The notes under the pieces are model-generated. The model made no database searches. It had not been told where the DNA came from and saw only the letters and a program-made list of their open reading frames with translations. Positions 1-11,010 of a stretch of DNA of 64,000 nucleotides are shown here, in pieces; the first letter of the stretch is position 1, and every line of letters starts with the position of its first letter. A program made the translations under genes and the position numbers. The stretch spans positions 186,001-250,000 of the forward strand of contig JADNRY010000011.1 in assembly GCA_015501585.1 (NCBI GenBank), in the 5' to 3' direction. The DNA is from Rhodocollybia butyracea. Lineage: Eukaryota; Basidiomycota; Agaricomycetes; Agaricales; Omphalotaceae.

Positions 1-955
1 TCTTGTGCATTGTGTTAGCCATCGCTTATCGTCCCACGAATTCTGGAGACTTCCAACGCAACAATAAAACCGAACTTCAACGCGTCCTACTAGTCACCGC
101 TCATCCTGATGATGAATGTCTTTTCTTTGCACCAACTATCTTAGGCCTCACAAGCCATAATCAAGAAAACTTCTTCTCACTATGTTTGTCAATTGGTGAT
201 GCAGATGGCCTGGGCCATATCCGTAGAGAAGAATACGATAAGAGCCTTGACGTTTTGGGCATAAGTAAAGCCAACAGGATGGTCTTAGACGATCCGTATG
301 TGCTCTTTCGCTGAAATTCAGCCAGTTCTCATTCAGATAACAGTTCTCTGAAAGATGGCATGGATAACTTTTGGGACCCACATTACATTGCGGATGTGGT
401 CGCAGAGTTTGTCGCGCTTCACAATATTACGACGGTAATCATCTCATTCGCCGGAGTATCTACCGATACAAGAGCTCAGTCATATTCTACATAGATCCTG
501 ACATTTGACGGCGACGGAGTCTCCGGCCATCCAAATCATAAAGCCATACCCTACGGAATCCAACACATGATATCCACATACCCCTTTTCGCTCCTCCAAA
601 ACTCTACGTGTTAAGTACCCTTCATCTTGCCGCAAAATACGTTGGAATCCTCGCACCTTTGGTAGCCAAAAACGATTCAGTCATGCACGGCATTGCACTA
701 TGGCTAGGTCGGTTTATATTTGAACCGTTTGGCTGGCGTAGTTTTATTCAAGCCTCGCAAGATAAACATAAGGCTACTCCCGTTTTTGTAGCAGGTATTG
801 AAAACTATTTGGTTGCACTGCGGGCGATGAGACAGCATTGGAGCCAGTTGGTTTGGTTCAGGTGGTTGAATGTCCTGTTCTCGAGTTACATGTGGGTGAA
901 TCGCTGGGGTGAGGTGATAGTGGATGCTGCCCCGATTCCAGGTGATTACACATAG
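1..955 (+). CDS. GPI12: N-acetylglucosaminylphosphatidylinositol de-N-acetylase (PIG-L/Gpi12), 5' partial
   Basis: This enzyme removes the acetyl group from GlcNAc-PI, the second step of GPI-anchor synthesis on the cytosolic face of the ER. The reading frame is open to the left edge, where a hydrophobic stretch (CIVLAIAY) looks like the N-terminal membrane anchor, so the true start lies outside the window. The PIG-L zinc site AHPDDE follows, and after two short introns the second signature GVSGHPNH appears near 515-540. The C-terminal part (about 600-952, ending in PIPGDYT) is also typical. One problem: the GVSGHPNH segment and the C-terminal segment lie in different frames around 570-600, where no GT donor exists, so a one-base frameshift (real or assembly error) is likely. 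It converges on the aldo/keto reductase, whose stop lies 107 bp away. Family assignment is firm; intactness is not. Confidence 0.85.
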
Positions 956-1061
956 ACACACGAATAGAACCTTTTCTTCGAGACAAACAAAGGCTGAGAT
1001 TCCAGACTATACTTAGTACAAATCCTCATACATATACATAAAAGCTATTACAATCGTTTGT

Positions 1062-2560
1062 TCAAGCAAAGATAGCCATGCGAGGGTCGATGTCGCCAGG
1101 ATTGTTCATCTGCAACGAAGATAAACTGAGGTACTAATTGTATGAAGAACGAACATACCCTGAGGTTGGCATTCAGCCCACTGATAGCTTTCATGTCCGC
1201 CTCGCTCAATTCGAAATCCTCGACAGCCAGATTCTGGACTAGACGCTTCGGATCGTTACTCTTGGGAACTACAGCAAGTCCTTGCTGAATGGCCCAACGG
1301 AGAAGAACTTGAGCGGGGGCTAATAGGCCATCGTCGTCAATTTCCTACAGAACACGGATATCACGAACAACGTACTTCTGTTTACTTTGGAAGCAGCACT
1401 AGTGATAGCATTGTGCGTGAAGAGCGCAGTGACTCCACCGTGCATGCCGAGCTCAAAGTAGCTTTGAGGTCCAAATGAGCTATAAGCTGTAACGGCCATA
1501 CCGAGAGTTTTCGCGAACTTGAGAAGGGGCTCTTGGGTAAGATACGGGTGAATCTCAACCTGGAGGACTTGTGGCTCGATGCGAGCATATCGGTAGATAT
1601 CGCAGATGAGGGATCCCGAGGTGTTACTTGAGATTCGACGTCAATATTCTCGAAGTTAAAAAACGTAGAGAAAAAAGACCTGATGCCAATGTTCTTTGCG
1701 ACACCTTCGTCGACAAGTTTTTCCATTTCGACCCAGGTTTCTGCCATCGGAACTTTCGCTAGCATATGAAGTTCCGATTTAATATCGGAGGCGTCGTATA
1801 CAAAGCACGCAGTATTCACCTAGAGTGACGGTTGTGCCATCGATTCCCCACCATTCTGGAGGATATTTCTTGGAAGGCTCGATGTACTCCAGAGCAATAG
1901 GGAAATGAACCAGGAAAAGATCAAAGTAGTCCAACCCCCAGAGTTTGAGTTGCATCTTTGCCGTGTTGTTTACCTACAGATTGAATATCATCAATCATCC
2001 TGCTCTGGGAACTCCAAAATGCGAAGCCTACTAACGTGCTCTTTCGAATGAAACGTATTCCAAAGCTTGGAAGTGATGACTAAAGCCGATGAGGTTTAGA
2101 TGAGTGGCGACTGCATTCGACTTACACAATTCCTCCCGTTTCACGATGCCGTCGTGTAGAGCGCGGCGTACGCCTTCTCCGGCCTCCTTCTCATTTCCGT
2201 AATCACCAGCACCATCGAACAACCGATAGCCAGCTTTGATAGCAGAGTACACAGTCTATCAGACTCGCGTTTAGAGCAAGCCATCTAGCCCATTTTGTTT
2301 GTAACTTACGTCCGCACAGGAGGATTTGGTGACCTAAAAGGTTTTGTAAGACGCCTTGAACTTACAGTGCAATCAGGGGATACACACCTTCCAAAGACCA
2401 AAGCTATCCAAAGATCGCGATAAGATCGAGAAACTTGTCGCTGATAACGATACTCACCCCACAACGGGCATCTAGAGAGTATAAGTACACTCTTACTTCT
2501 AGTACATACACACGAGGTGCATACCTTCTGGTTTGTGCGTTTCAAGACAATGCTAGACAT
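1062..2560 (-). CDS. Aldo/keto reductase, xylose reductase-like (AKR2 type)
   Basis: NAD(P)H-dependent reductase of aldoses or other carbonyls, cytosolic. The start [12 protein letters not shown] is at 2560-2558, and the frame continues over at least six short introns. All four residues of the AKR tetrad are visible: Asp and Tyr in [14 protein letters not shown], Lys in [10 protein letters not shown], and His in [10 protein letters not shown]. The middle part ([22 protein letters not shown]) and the C-terminal end [14 protein letters not shown], stop at 1064-1062, match fungal xylose reductase-like proteins. The part between about 1300 and 1660 is cut by introns whose borders I did not resolve. 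Substrate cannot be told from sequence; xylose reductase or glycerol dehydrogenase are the usual choices. The 460 bp upstream (2561-3022) holds its promoter and shows no other gene. Confidence 0.85.
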
Positions 2561-3022
2561 ACCGACCGAGAATGAGTTTGCAGCTAGTTGAGGGTAAGAA
2601 ACTTAGAAAGCACACAATCAAGTTTATGACGGTTTGTCTTTTCTAGGAAATCGCGTCATAAGACCCGAGCGAATCTCCGAGAATCCGACGAGGTTGATCA
2701 AACTGGCTAGTATCGATATCGGCCTCAGTACTCAAGCTGTGTGTGCATAAAAAATACTATGAAAGTTCTCTAGACAAAATCGATATCGAACGCCAAATCT
2801 TCAGGGTCGCAACTGTAACTTGCCGTGCCGTCTCATCCCGGTCTAGCTGATTAACCAAGTCTAGAAATCTATGCAACGCAAACGGACGATAAGTCTACAG
2901 CTCTATCTAAAATCTCTAAAATCACCATACGTAGTATACACTTTATGGCATGCCGTGCCAAACTCCATACCAACGAAAGTGCACAAGAACACCCAATTCG
3001 GATTGCAAAAACAGTTGTCCAA

Positions 3023-5024
3023 CTACACCACATCCTCTTTCACCATGAAGACGTGGAAGCCAGACCCAAGCGGAGGGAGAGAGACGAGAACTTTGATCTG
3101 GCTTTCTGGGTGCGTCGTACATGTTTCCCGCACGGTGGCCATTGTGCGGTTAAACTCTGCAGTTTGGATGTCCGGTTCGTCTACTTGGATCTCGCATAGC
3201 AACCTAACAGTAATCACCGGGGGCCATTCTTGATAATTGATGGAAGCGATTCTGCACATATCAATCGGGTTCTGGGACTTGGCTTTGATTGGCTCATGGT
3301 CCCTGCGAAGCTTTGCGTTCCGCCACAATCGAGTGATATCACTGGATTTAGTTTCGTACTCCGTGTCAATGAATGCTCCCCAGAAGCTGCGGTCAATGGG
3401 ATCGGGTGAGATGAGTTTCTCGATACTGTTATTCTCTGCGTTAAAGATATCGGAAGTCCAAGGTATATATGAGTAATGAGGCAAAGGACTTCAGATGAAA
3501 AAGCTCACCACGACGCTTGAGCAAGATATCATTGCATTCACTTCTATGCTCTTTCCAATCCACCTTCTGACATTCATTTGAGCAGTAAGTACGGTAGCGA
3601 CAGCCAGAACAAAACAATTGAGCTGAAGAGCACTGATTAACACAAGGACACTGGAGAAGAGATTAGTCAATTCACGTTCGACCTGGGAAGACGACGACTT
3701 GCTAGTTTACTGGAGCATGGAATCAAACAATTTTCTCTGAATTTCATGCGCTGCGTCTCCATTATCTCATACCAACGTAGCATTGACTCCCAGTTTTTTT
3801 CCAAGAAAGGAGGTATCATCAGGTCGGTATAGTAATACGACTCGCGGAATGCACGCAAGATTGCATGATAGAACATAGATGTCGTGATGACTTGGATGAG
3901 CCTATTCGAATTTTCACGCACTTGTTTAACAGCTCGGTCAGAAGGGTTTTCAAACAGTTTCGAACTGTGGGCGTTGGAGATACTATTTAACACTTGTCCT
4001 CGAACTATCTGTTTAATTGAGAAGAGTCGCCGACCCGAATCAGCAACATGCGCCAAGTACGCGAGGCATTGGTCAAAACATGTCAATAGATCCTCTTTTT
4101 CGTTTTGCATCAGAGAATCCTTAGAGGGCGAGGCAATAACCTTCATACACTTTAAGGCACAGCGAACGGCACCATAATTAATGAAAATGGTGTCCAGGCG
4201 TTCTGACGCTATAGCTGTCATTCGGAGGAATTTTAGCAGAACGATGAAGTTGACAATGTCGATACTGAAACCAGCCTCTAGATGGATGGTTTCATGTATG
4301 ATGGAATCAAGGCATGCCTTGCAGATTGATTCAGCATGTTCTTCAAGGGTTGCAATAACCGCAAAAGCCTGCTTCCCGTCTGAGGCAAAGCAATGGATAC
4401 CATCCATATATAAATCCATAACAATAGCAGAATTGGTTCCAAAAGATCGCGATGTCGTATTTTGGAGCCAGATACGGGTCATGAGCGTAAATGCTGCAGG
4501 ATTCCTGAAGACAAAGTTGCACATTTTGTCCAAGAGCATGGTGTTTGAGATATAGGCAGGATGGATGTATACTTCGTGGAGAAATATGGTCGGTATGATA
4601 TATAGCAGCACATTGCGATGTCCTTGTGAGACGTTTGGGCGAGAGTTCTGTATCAAGACTATGCGAGTAGAGAAGTACTCGAGCCACGCGAAGACCGCGG
4701 CCCAGTATTTGTGTACGCGTTTGGCCATCTTTTCACGCGACTGACGGGATGTGGACAGAAGGTGATCAGATATGAGGATGAGTGAGGCAATAGAGGAGTT
4801 TATTTGAGTAGAAGATAGACTTGAGGGCAGCGAAGAGCATAGGTTTTGTACAGCAGCATCTGGAGAGTTCACGAGCGTTCTCAGTTCAGTCAAAAGCTTC
4901 CCCAGGGCCGTGTTTTTATCAGGTACCGTATGGGTATGTTTTGACCTGAAATGTTACTCAGCTCCAAGTAGGCGAGGAGCTCGAGAGGGCAGCTGACTTA
5001 CCAATGCCTAGCCAAAGGATCCAT
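3023..5024 (-). CDS. MYND-type zinc-finger protein
   Basis: Function unknown; MYND fingers bind proline-rich partner proteins, and fungal genomes carry many such proteins. The first exon (5024-5002) encodes MDPLARHW and splices to an exon starting at 4945. A long helical region of about 420 residues without recognisable motifs follows. After a short intron that ends near 3655, the finger is clear: cysteine pairs CPCVNQC, then CSGC, YCSNEC, and the closing His and Cys in WKEHRSEC, giving the CxxC...CxxC...YCxxxC...HxxxC pattern. About 150 further residues reach the stop at 3025-3023. The placement of the finger in the C-terminal half after a helical region is common in basidiomycete MYND proteins. 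The gene is divergent from the ketopantoate reductase with 438 bp between start codons, where the only notable element is an A-run near 5080. Confidence 0.8.
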
Positions 5025-5462
5025 GTTGATAGTAACAGTCCAGTTGAAGAAGCGCCCATTAGCGTCTAACGCCACAACGAAAAAAAAAAAACAGAAATCT
5101 TGACATGGGGTGTAGAAATGATAAATTTGATCTGCAATGAAAAGCGAAATGAATAATATTCTCGCATTGTTAGAAGTAGTATACAGTGCAGCAAATTGAA
5201 TTTATTCATTTGCTAGTCTCCCGAGTCCGACGCCAGGTGTGACTTAGTAACGTGCGTGACCATCACAGAAGGATGGCTATATCACTTTGACCTGGATATC
5301 CAAAGTCCAGAAGCGCGTAAAGTGTGCAGAATTAGCTGCGAACTTTTGGTAAAAACAGTGCGTGACACTACTGGTTTATTGATAACTATTCAAATGTAAG
5401 CTTTCAGGTTGTTCAGAGCTCTTTATGTCCCCTCCTGTGCACGCATTGTTTATCGCCTCACA
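5025..5462. promoter_or_regulatory. Divergent promoter region between the MYND gene and ketopantoate reductase
   Basis: These 438 bp hold both 5' regions. An 11-12 bp A-run lies near 5080, which is a usual nucleosome-poor element. I see no gene or repeat here and cannot name any factor site. Confidence 0.4.
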
Positions 5463-6650
5463 ATGCGATTTCATGTTGTGGGACTCGGTGCTGTTGGAAC
5501 TCTCATTGCACATCATCTCCGCCGGACTCTTCCTGAAGGAAACTCTATCGCCCTCCTCTTTAAAAGCATCAATGCTGCTCGAGCGGCACTATGGGAGGAT
5601 AGAGTCACCGTTGAAGAAAATGGTCTGCGCATAATGGCCAGAGGATTTATCTATGGGACAAGTAAGGTCCATATGGTCTCAGCCAAAGCGAAAGAGCCAG
5701 ATATCATGGAAACCTCCGAGATCGAATCATTGTTCGTCACCCTCAAAGCGCACCAGACAGTCCCAGCTATACGTCGACTTGCTCCTAAACTCTCTCCTTA
5801 CTCCACGATTGTACTGCTCCAAAATGGACTTGGTGTCTACGAACAACTTATCCGAGAGATTTTCATCGACCCCGAGCAGCGACCACACTTTATTCTTGCC
5901 TCCAACACACATGGAGTCTACACTAGGGGACACATGGATGCCGTGCACGCGGGACGAGGCGAAATCAGATTCGGGATTGTTCACGATGTCAGAGGTCGAA
6001 ACTATGACGCTGGTTTCCAGGAAACCCCAAAACGAGAACCCAGTCTTACAGATATCACGCCTGGAACCTCTGATCCATTGTTCATACGCTACAAAAGCTT
6101 ACGAGACACTGTCGCCTCACTTTTGCTTATGGAAACTCTCAGTCCAAGCTGGCTCCCAATGGAAGAGATGCAAATTGCGCTGCGACGTAAACTCGTCGTT
6201 AACGCTGCAATCAACCCGCTCACAGCGATTTTGGACTGTAAAAATGGAGATGTATTTGAGACGCCGCATTCACGTTCTCTTTTACGAAGAATATGCATAG
6301 AAGCCGCACAGGCCTTCAAGGCCGAGCTGCGAGCTGGTGCAGAAGAGTTTTTAGAGAATGCAGGAGCAGGGCTGGATGAGGATATTCTTTTGGATCGTCT
6401 TCCAGAGGGCCTCACCTGGCAGAGTCTCGAGAAAGAGTGCTTACGGGTAGCAAAGGTTACCAACTGGAACATATCCTCTATGTTGGCTGACATACGTGCA
6501 GGAAGGTCTTCTGGCACAGAGATTGATTATATCAATGGGTATCTTATGGAGCTGGGCAAGGCGCACAAGGTATATATGCCTGTAAATTCTACGCTAGCTC
6601 AATTGGTACGGATGAAAAGTAATGTAACTAAAGGAAAGGCGGTTTTGTAG
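5463..6650 (+). CDS. 2-dehydropantoate 2-reductase (ketopantoate reductase)
   Basis: Reduces ketopantoate to pantoate with NADPH, a step in pantothenate and CoA synthesis. It is a single exon of 395 codons. I chose the ATG at 5463 because MRFHVVGLGAVG puts the Rossmann GxGxxG motif at the very N-terminus, as in the family. An upstream ATG at 5425 is in another frame. Further family marks are LLQNGLGVYEQL (substrate/NADP site) near residue 120 and the catalytic-lysine segment RRKLVVNAAINPLTA near residue 245. The C-terminal helical domain ends with TEIDYINGYL and typical dimer helices. At 395 aa it is longer than bacterial PanE (about 300 aa) but usual for fungi, where several paralogues exist, so a different 2-keto acid substrate is possible. 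It is one of the few intronless genes in the window. Confidence 0.88.
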   Translation: MRFHVVGLGAVGTLIAHHLRRTLPEGNSIALLFKSINAARAALWEDRVTVEENGLRIMARGFIYGTSKVHMVSAKAKEPDIMETSEIESLFVTLKAHQTVPAIRRLAPKLSPYSTIVLLQNGLGVYEQLIREIFIDPEQRPHFILASNTHGVYTRGHMDAVHAGRGEIRFGIVHDVRGRNYDAGFQETPKREPSLTDITPGTSDPLFIRYKSLRDTVASLLLMETLSPSWLPMEEMQIALRRKLVVNAAINPLTAILDCKNGDVFETPHSRSLLRRICIEAAQAFKAELRAGAEEFLENAGAGLDEDILLDRLPEGLTWQSLEKECLRVAKVTNWNISSMLADIRAGRSSGTEIDYINGYLMELGKAHKVYMPVNSTLAQLVRMKSNVTKGKAVL

Positions 6651-6839
6651 TACCTACCTAATTAACTGGTCGTACAGCATTGGCGCCTAAAAGTCAAAAG
6701 CTGTTGAATTATCTTCACTGCCCTCGTCACTGCTTTCCTATCAACTGTACTTCATTTATGGCGTCTAAACATCTCAAGCACTTGCTCTTAAAGCTCTGTT
6801 TCCAGCCTAAATAAGCCCTATGATTTTTGAATCTTCAAG

Positions 6840-8679
6840 ATGTCAATGAGCTGCGCCATCTCGGACTCAGATATCTCAGGACCTGGTGTGCGCGTAAGTC
6901 AGTCTTAAACGATTTTTTTGGATGCTTGTTCACGAAAACCCAGATCAGTTTCTATCTGCAAAGTTTTCTGCTTGGTATGCTTCTAGTTTTCAGAGTAATT
7001 ATAAGACTGGAGACTTACTTCCTACACAGTCATCCTTGTTGATCGAGACGAAAAACTCTATGAGTATCAGTTTATGGACTTTTACTGCGACGAACTTCGG
7101 ATTGCAGGTAGGAATCTTTTCGTTCACTGATACATACATACTTACTTGTCCTAAAAGATTGCCGCCATCACAGAGTACGCCAACAGCGCTTTAACACTAT
7201 TAGAAGCTCTGCAAGTCTCCAATTTATTATGGTATCTACCTCAATGTTACCAACTCATTATCTAGATGTGCTGACCCTTCTTTTAGGCTTGCCAATTTCG
7301 GGATCTTCTTTGCCCTAGCAAGCTACTCACGCTCTAAACGAAAGTCACATCGCAAACATAAGAAATCAGGTTCAAATGGATTGTCAGGAAACACTAAAGC
7401 TAAAGAGGAACGTAAAGAATCGGATTATGGAGTAAAAACTGCCTCGATGGTACGGGTTTCCAGTACTATTGAGCAACATGGTAATGAACGAATAATTTAT
7501 AGCTGCAAACCCTTTTGTCGTTCGCATTGACGTTGTATATGTGGTCTGTGTTTTAGGCCACATTCATATTCAAATTGTATGCTAACCCTCGTCTTCAATA
7601 ACAGGGCAAACCCCGAAAAGTTCTCTGACCCTCCATGCGTCGAAACGCTTACCTATGTCTTGTTTGCGTGGAAAATATCTATCCTTCAGAATGGAAGGAT
7701 CGTTGGCTTGGCGTTTTCGACGCTTCTATCTTGTGCTTACATCGCGATCACCCTTCACGAATACTGGATATCTTACCTCAAGCGGAAATCCAAGAAGACG
7801 CAAACTAACGAATATTCCCCCCTCCAACCACGCACTTATCCCCGCCTCCGTCAGCGATGCAGTCTAGCTTGAACTCGTCGGATCCCTTACAAACCTCATT
7901 TCCAAAGACACCAAAGACACCAACTAGCCCATTCTTTCCTCCCAGCATTCGTCCAATCGCCCAGAGCGCAAGTCATGGTCCGACATCGATCCAATGTTTG
8001 TCGGGATACTAATCTTCGAGGTCATAGTATTCATTTATCTCATCGTTTCAAATGAAATATTGTTGCGAGTAAACGAAGCCGACACAGGCGGTTTTGGTTT
8101 TGGCCAGGTTCGTCTTCTTTAATTCTCCTTGCTGTCTCTTGTGCTGACCCAGATAAACTTTTAGATATTGGCCTTGTAGTTGTTCTACCTGTACTGTTAT
8201 CGGTCATAGATGCTTTCCGGGAGCATGGTTTGCGACCGCGTGGACGCAGATCTAAACGCTCCAAATCCAAACGGCACCGGGTCGTCTGGCCCGACTTGCT
8301 ATGGTTTGATCCCTTTTCGAACCTCGAGATTTCTATGTGTAAATACGAGTATTGGGTTCATTTGAAAGGTCACGCTTGTAGTCATCAATCCTCTTCGACC
8401 AGTAGTATGATGCCTCATAAACATTGTAAAATTCTAAATCACAAATATCTCACTTCTTTTCTTATGTACTCTGACATCGACAACCTGTGTGGGGCCTCCC
8501 TCCATATTACGGTAAGCGTCGCAAGTTTCATTCCAAGCCTGTGCGTAAGAGTTCTTCCCGTCTACAGCACATGCTGTCCCATATTCCGCAACCAAAGTGT
8601 CTGCTACACGACTTGTGGAGCGCGGGGTCCTCAGCCAGATGACAGCAGTAAACACCAAGTTACGGGATCGACAACGTAG
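6840..8679 (+). CDS. Multi-span membrane protein of a basidiomycete-specific family, possibly decayed
   Basis: Function unknown. The order of parts is typical of a family common in agaricomycetes: N-terminal SDSDISGPGVRISFYLQSF, then LWTFTATNFGLQ, IAAITEY, ALQVSNLLWLANFGIF, a charged loop (KRKSHRKHKKSG), LYMWANPEKFSDPPC, a further membrane span NGRIVGLAFSTLL, FVGILIFEVIVFIYLIVSN, and VVVLPVLLSVIDAF. Several introns join well (for example LLW|LANF near 7230-7287 and MW|ANPEK near 7542-7604). Two joins do not. The VILVDRD stretch after the second intron is in a different frame from LWTFTATNF (about 7030-7080), and GFGFGQ at 8100 does not join in frame to VVVLPVL after 8158. So the gene is either a pseudogene or my splice model is wrong there. 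The 3' end at 8679 is the end of the last open frame and is uncertain. Confidence 0.5.
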
Positions 8680-8680
8680 T

Positions 8681-8710
8681 GGTGAAAACAGGGTGAAAAC
8701 TGGTGAAAAC
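8681..8710. repeat. Three tandem GGTGAAAAC units
   Basis: The 9-mer ggtgaaaac occurs at 8681-8689, 8692-8700 and 8702-8710 with spacers of two and one bases. It lies just after the last open frame of the membrane protein gene and 167 bp from the stop of the convergent fucosyltransferase-like gene. Confidence 0.8.
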
Positions 8711-8876
8711 GCCTAACGATACATTCCCTTTATCTATGTATCAACTCCTAAAAATATTCGACTGGAAAATAAATTCCGAGATACCAGTAAAGTAATTAAT
8801 GTCCCATTCTCGACTTCCGAATAACTTTCGAATCGAGAACTGCTGCAAGCAGCGCTAATAGATATGTCAAGTAGTC

Positions 8877-10729
8877 CTATTCCTCGTCGTCTGCACCCAC
8901 ATGACCCCATTTGACCAATCTGGTGACTGCACCTTGCCATGCTTGAGCACGTTTCATTGCAATTATAGACATCGTTGACCGGTCTGTCCCCACGAAACCA
9001 ACTCCCCCTGACTGGATTGCTGCGTCGATCAAGACAGGATACCTGCAATAAATTAGTTCAGATACACTCGGTAACGGGGCTAAAAAAAAACGTACCAAGG
9101 CCTAAGATTTCTTTCGTATGAGTGTGGTCAGGTGTACTCCAGCCTTGTTCAGCACCTCCTTCCACCACTCCTGATCAGTTTCATCGCTAGTCATGACGAT
9201 ATGGTCGACCGTTATGCCCTTTTCTATGCGGATCTTTTCCTGCACCTCCCGGACTCGGCGCGCAATAATCGGGATGGATGCGAAACAGTCGTTTAGTGGA
9301 ACGTCGCCGCACCATCCTGCGAAATCATAATGGCGGACGTGAATTGCGATGTACTGAAAGCCAAAGTCAATATATGTTATTTGGCGAAAATTATGGATAC
9401 TCACCGGAGGTGTTGGTCCAAGTTCAGGAAGCCCAAATGCACGATTGAGGTACAAATTGGCGAGCTTTTGGATTGGTTCTACCAGTGCAGGTATTGCCCG
9501 ACGTACCTCCACGCCGGACTATAATCCTTATCGTATTCATAAGGCTAAGGGAACTATCAGCGAGCCGGAATTTGGAGCTATGCTTCGGAGTAACGTACCT
9601 CAAGTGCGCAGACGTAATACAAGTAGTCGTAACATAGCATTTGTTCATCTGGAGGAAGCGTTACTCCGTTTAAGCGCGATGCAAGCGGGTTTGCGGTGAA
9701 TTGTTTATTATGAAGAACGTCGGGGAAAGCGGTCTTTGCTAAAGCCAGAACGTAGCATGATTATCATGAGGAAAGTCCGGGATAAGTTTAATGAAAGATG
9801 GAGTTTTCGTGTAAGAAACATCTGCGAACACAAAGGTAAACCAAGGCCGACAAAAGAAAATCTTTGCATACCTAGCTTTAGGCGCCCAGGTGTAGAGACG
9901 TCGTAAGGTATATGATAATCGTGTGGGAAATGATCGTTGTACTGAACAGATTCCCAGACGTTCCAACACCGATATCATCCACGGCGTCGCTCCCAATGTC
10001 TTTCACTTCTCGCCACTCTAGAATTGATTTTCCGTGAGGTTACGCAGTCGAGGACATCGAAGACATCTCCGAAAGGAACAGCAGGGACGGGTGCAGTAGC
10101 GCCTAGGACAATATGCGAGGGAACAAACATGGGAAGCACTGGAACCCGGTCAGTGATAAATCCTAAATAGATTAAGTTGATCTAAATTATAGGTTAGATG
10201 AAAGCGACTCTCGATATTGTTCGATACTGACATATGTCATCACATCGTTGGCTGGTTTGACTGGTTAGAGGCGCCATATGCAACAAACAGTGAAGCCACG
10301 TACTCCATCCGGCACCAGGCCAAGAAGTAATATACTGGACATCCGGCTTTAGGTTATCTATAGAAAGGCTAGTATCCAAAGTTGCCAACGTAAACGGCGA
10401 GAGCTAACCTCTAAATTGTGCTGTAGGCGGACCATTGAGCGATGTTCGAGGATCCCAAGGATTTAGGGGTGCCGGGGTTGCGGGAGCTGCTCTTCTTCAA
10501 CGGCAGAGACGGTTTCGTGTGGAGCCAAGGACAGTGGAGAGGATCGCCATGAATACGGAGTCCAGAATAAGAACACAAAGATTCCTGCGCAGGAGAGAGT
10601 CGCCAAAAATGAGCAAGCGACGAGAATGTTTCTCCGCCGTAGGGATTTTTGTTGAATCTGCTTTGAGCTGGATATGACGGACTGTTCAGAGTCTGAGCTC
10701 AAGCGGGAAAGAAGGGACTTTTCATCCAT
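8877..10729 (-). CDS. GDP-fucose O-fucosyltransferase-like glycosyltransferase, type II membrane protein
   Basis: Predicted to transfer fucose from GDP-fucose to protein or glycan acceptors in the Golgi or ER lumen. The start MDEKSLLSRLS is at 10729-10727. A short cytosolic tail with RRR is followed by one signal-anchor span (LVACSFLATLSCAGIFVFLF), so the catalytic part faces the lumen. Introns join to give GPPTAQFRDNLKPDVQYITS, GWTNDVMTY, VLPMFVPSHIVLG and VPFGDVFDV. Then comes the donor-site core YIAIHVRHYDFAGWC, DHIVMTSDE, and the C-terminal PVLIDAAIQSGGVGFVGTDR before the stop at 8879-8877. His-Val-Arg and the final GTDRSTMS loop fit the GT-B O-fucosyltransferase fold. The family is an inference from motif reading; the acceptor is unknown. 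It is divergent from a GDP-fucose transporter, which supports fucose as the donor sugar. Confidence 0.75.
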
Positions 10730-11010
10730 GTTTGACTGCCCAGAACCCAGAGAAAGCGAAAGGAGATGGGGGTAAGAGAGAGAACAGGAGCCACAGGAAC
10801 CTGACGCTTTTGACGCTTTTGAACGACTCTGTTGACTGACATAACCAAATGCCTCGATCTGATACGGATCAGACTTACATATAACACGATCTCCGATCCT
10901 TCCGCTCTCTCCGAATCCATATTCCGTTATAACATTTCGTTATAACATTCCGTTATAAGCTGGGTTTCAAACATGCAAGAATTTCCTTGTTACGCCTGTC
11001 TTTGCCAGCC
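10730..11010. promoter_or_regulatory. Shared promoter of the fucosyltransferase-like gene and the GDP-fucose transporter
   Basis: These 281 bp separate two divergent start codons. At 10925-10959 a 13-nt unit with the core CGTTATAAC is repeated: 10925-10937, 10938-10950, and a partial copy 10951-10959 (CGTTATAAG). The inner TTATAA is palindromic. The repeat could be a binding site cluster serving both genes; that is inference. Confidence 0.5.

Noticed and set aside
7545..7560. In-frame TAG in the membrane protein gene, first taken as a nonsense mutation
   Set aside because: A 62-nt intron from the GT just before it to the acceptor at about 7604 removes the stop and joins MW to ANPEKFSDPPC in frame.
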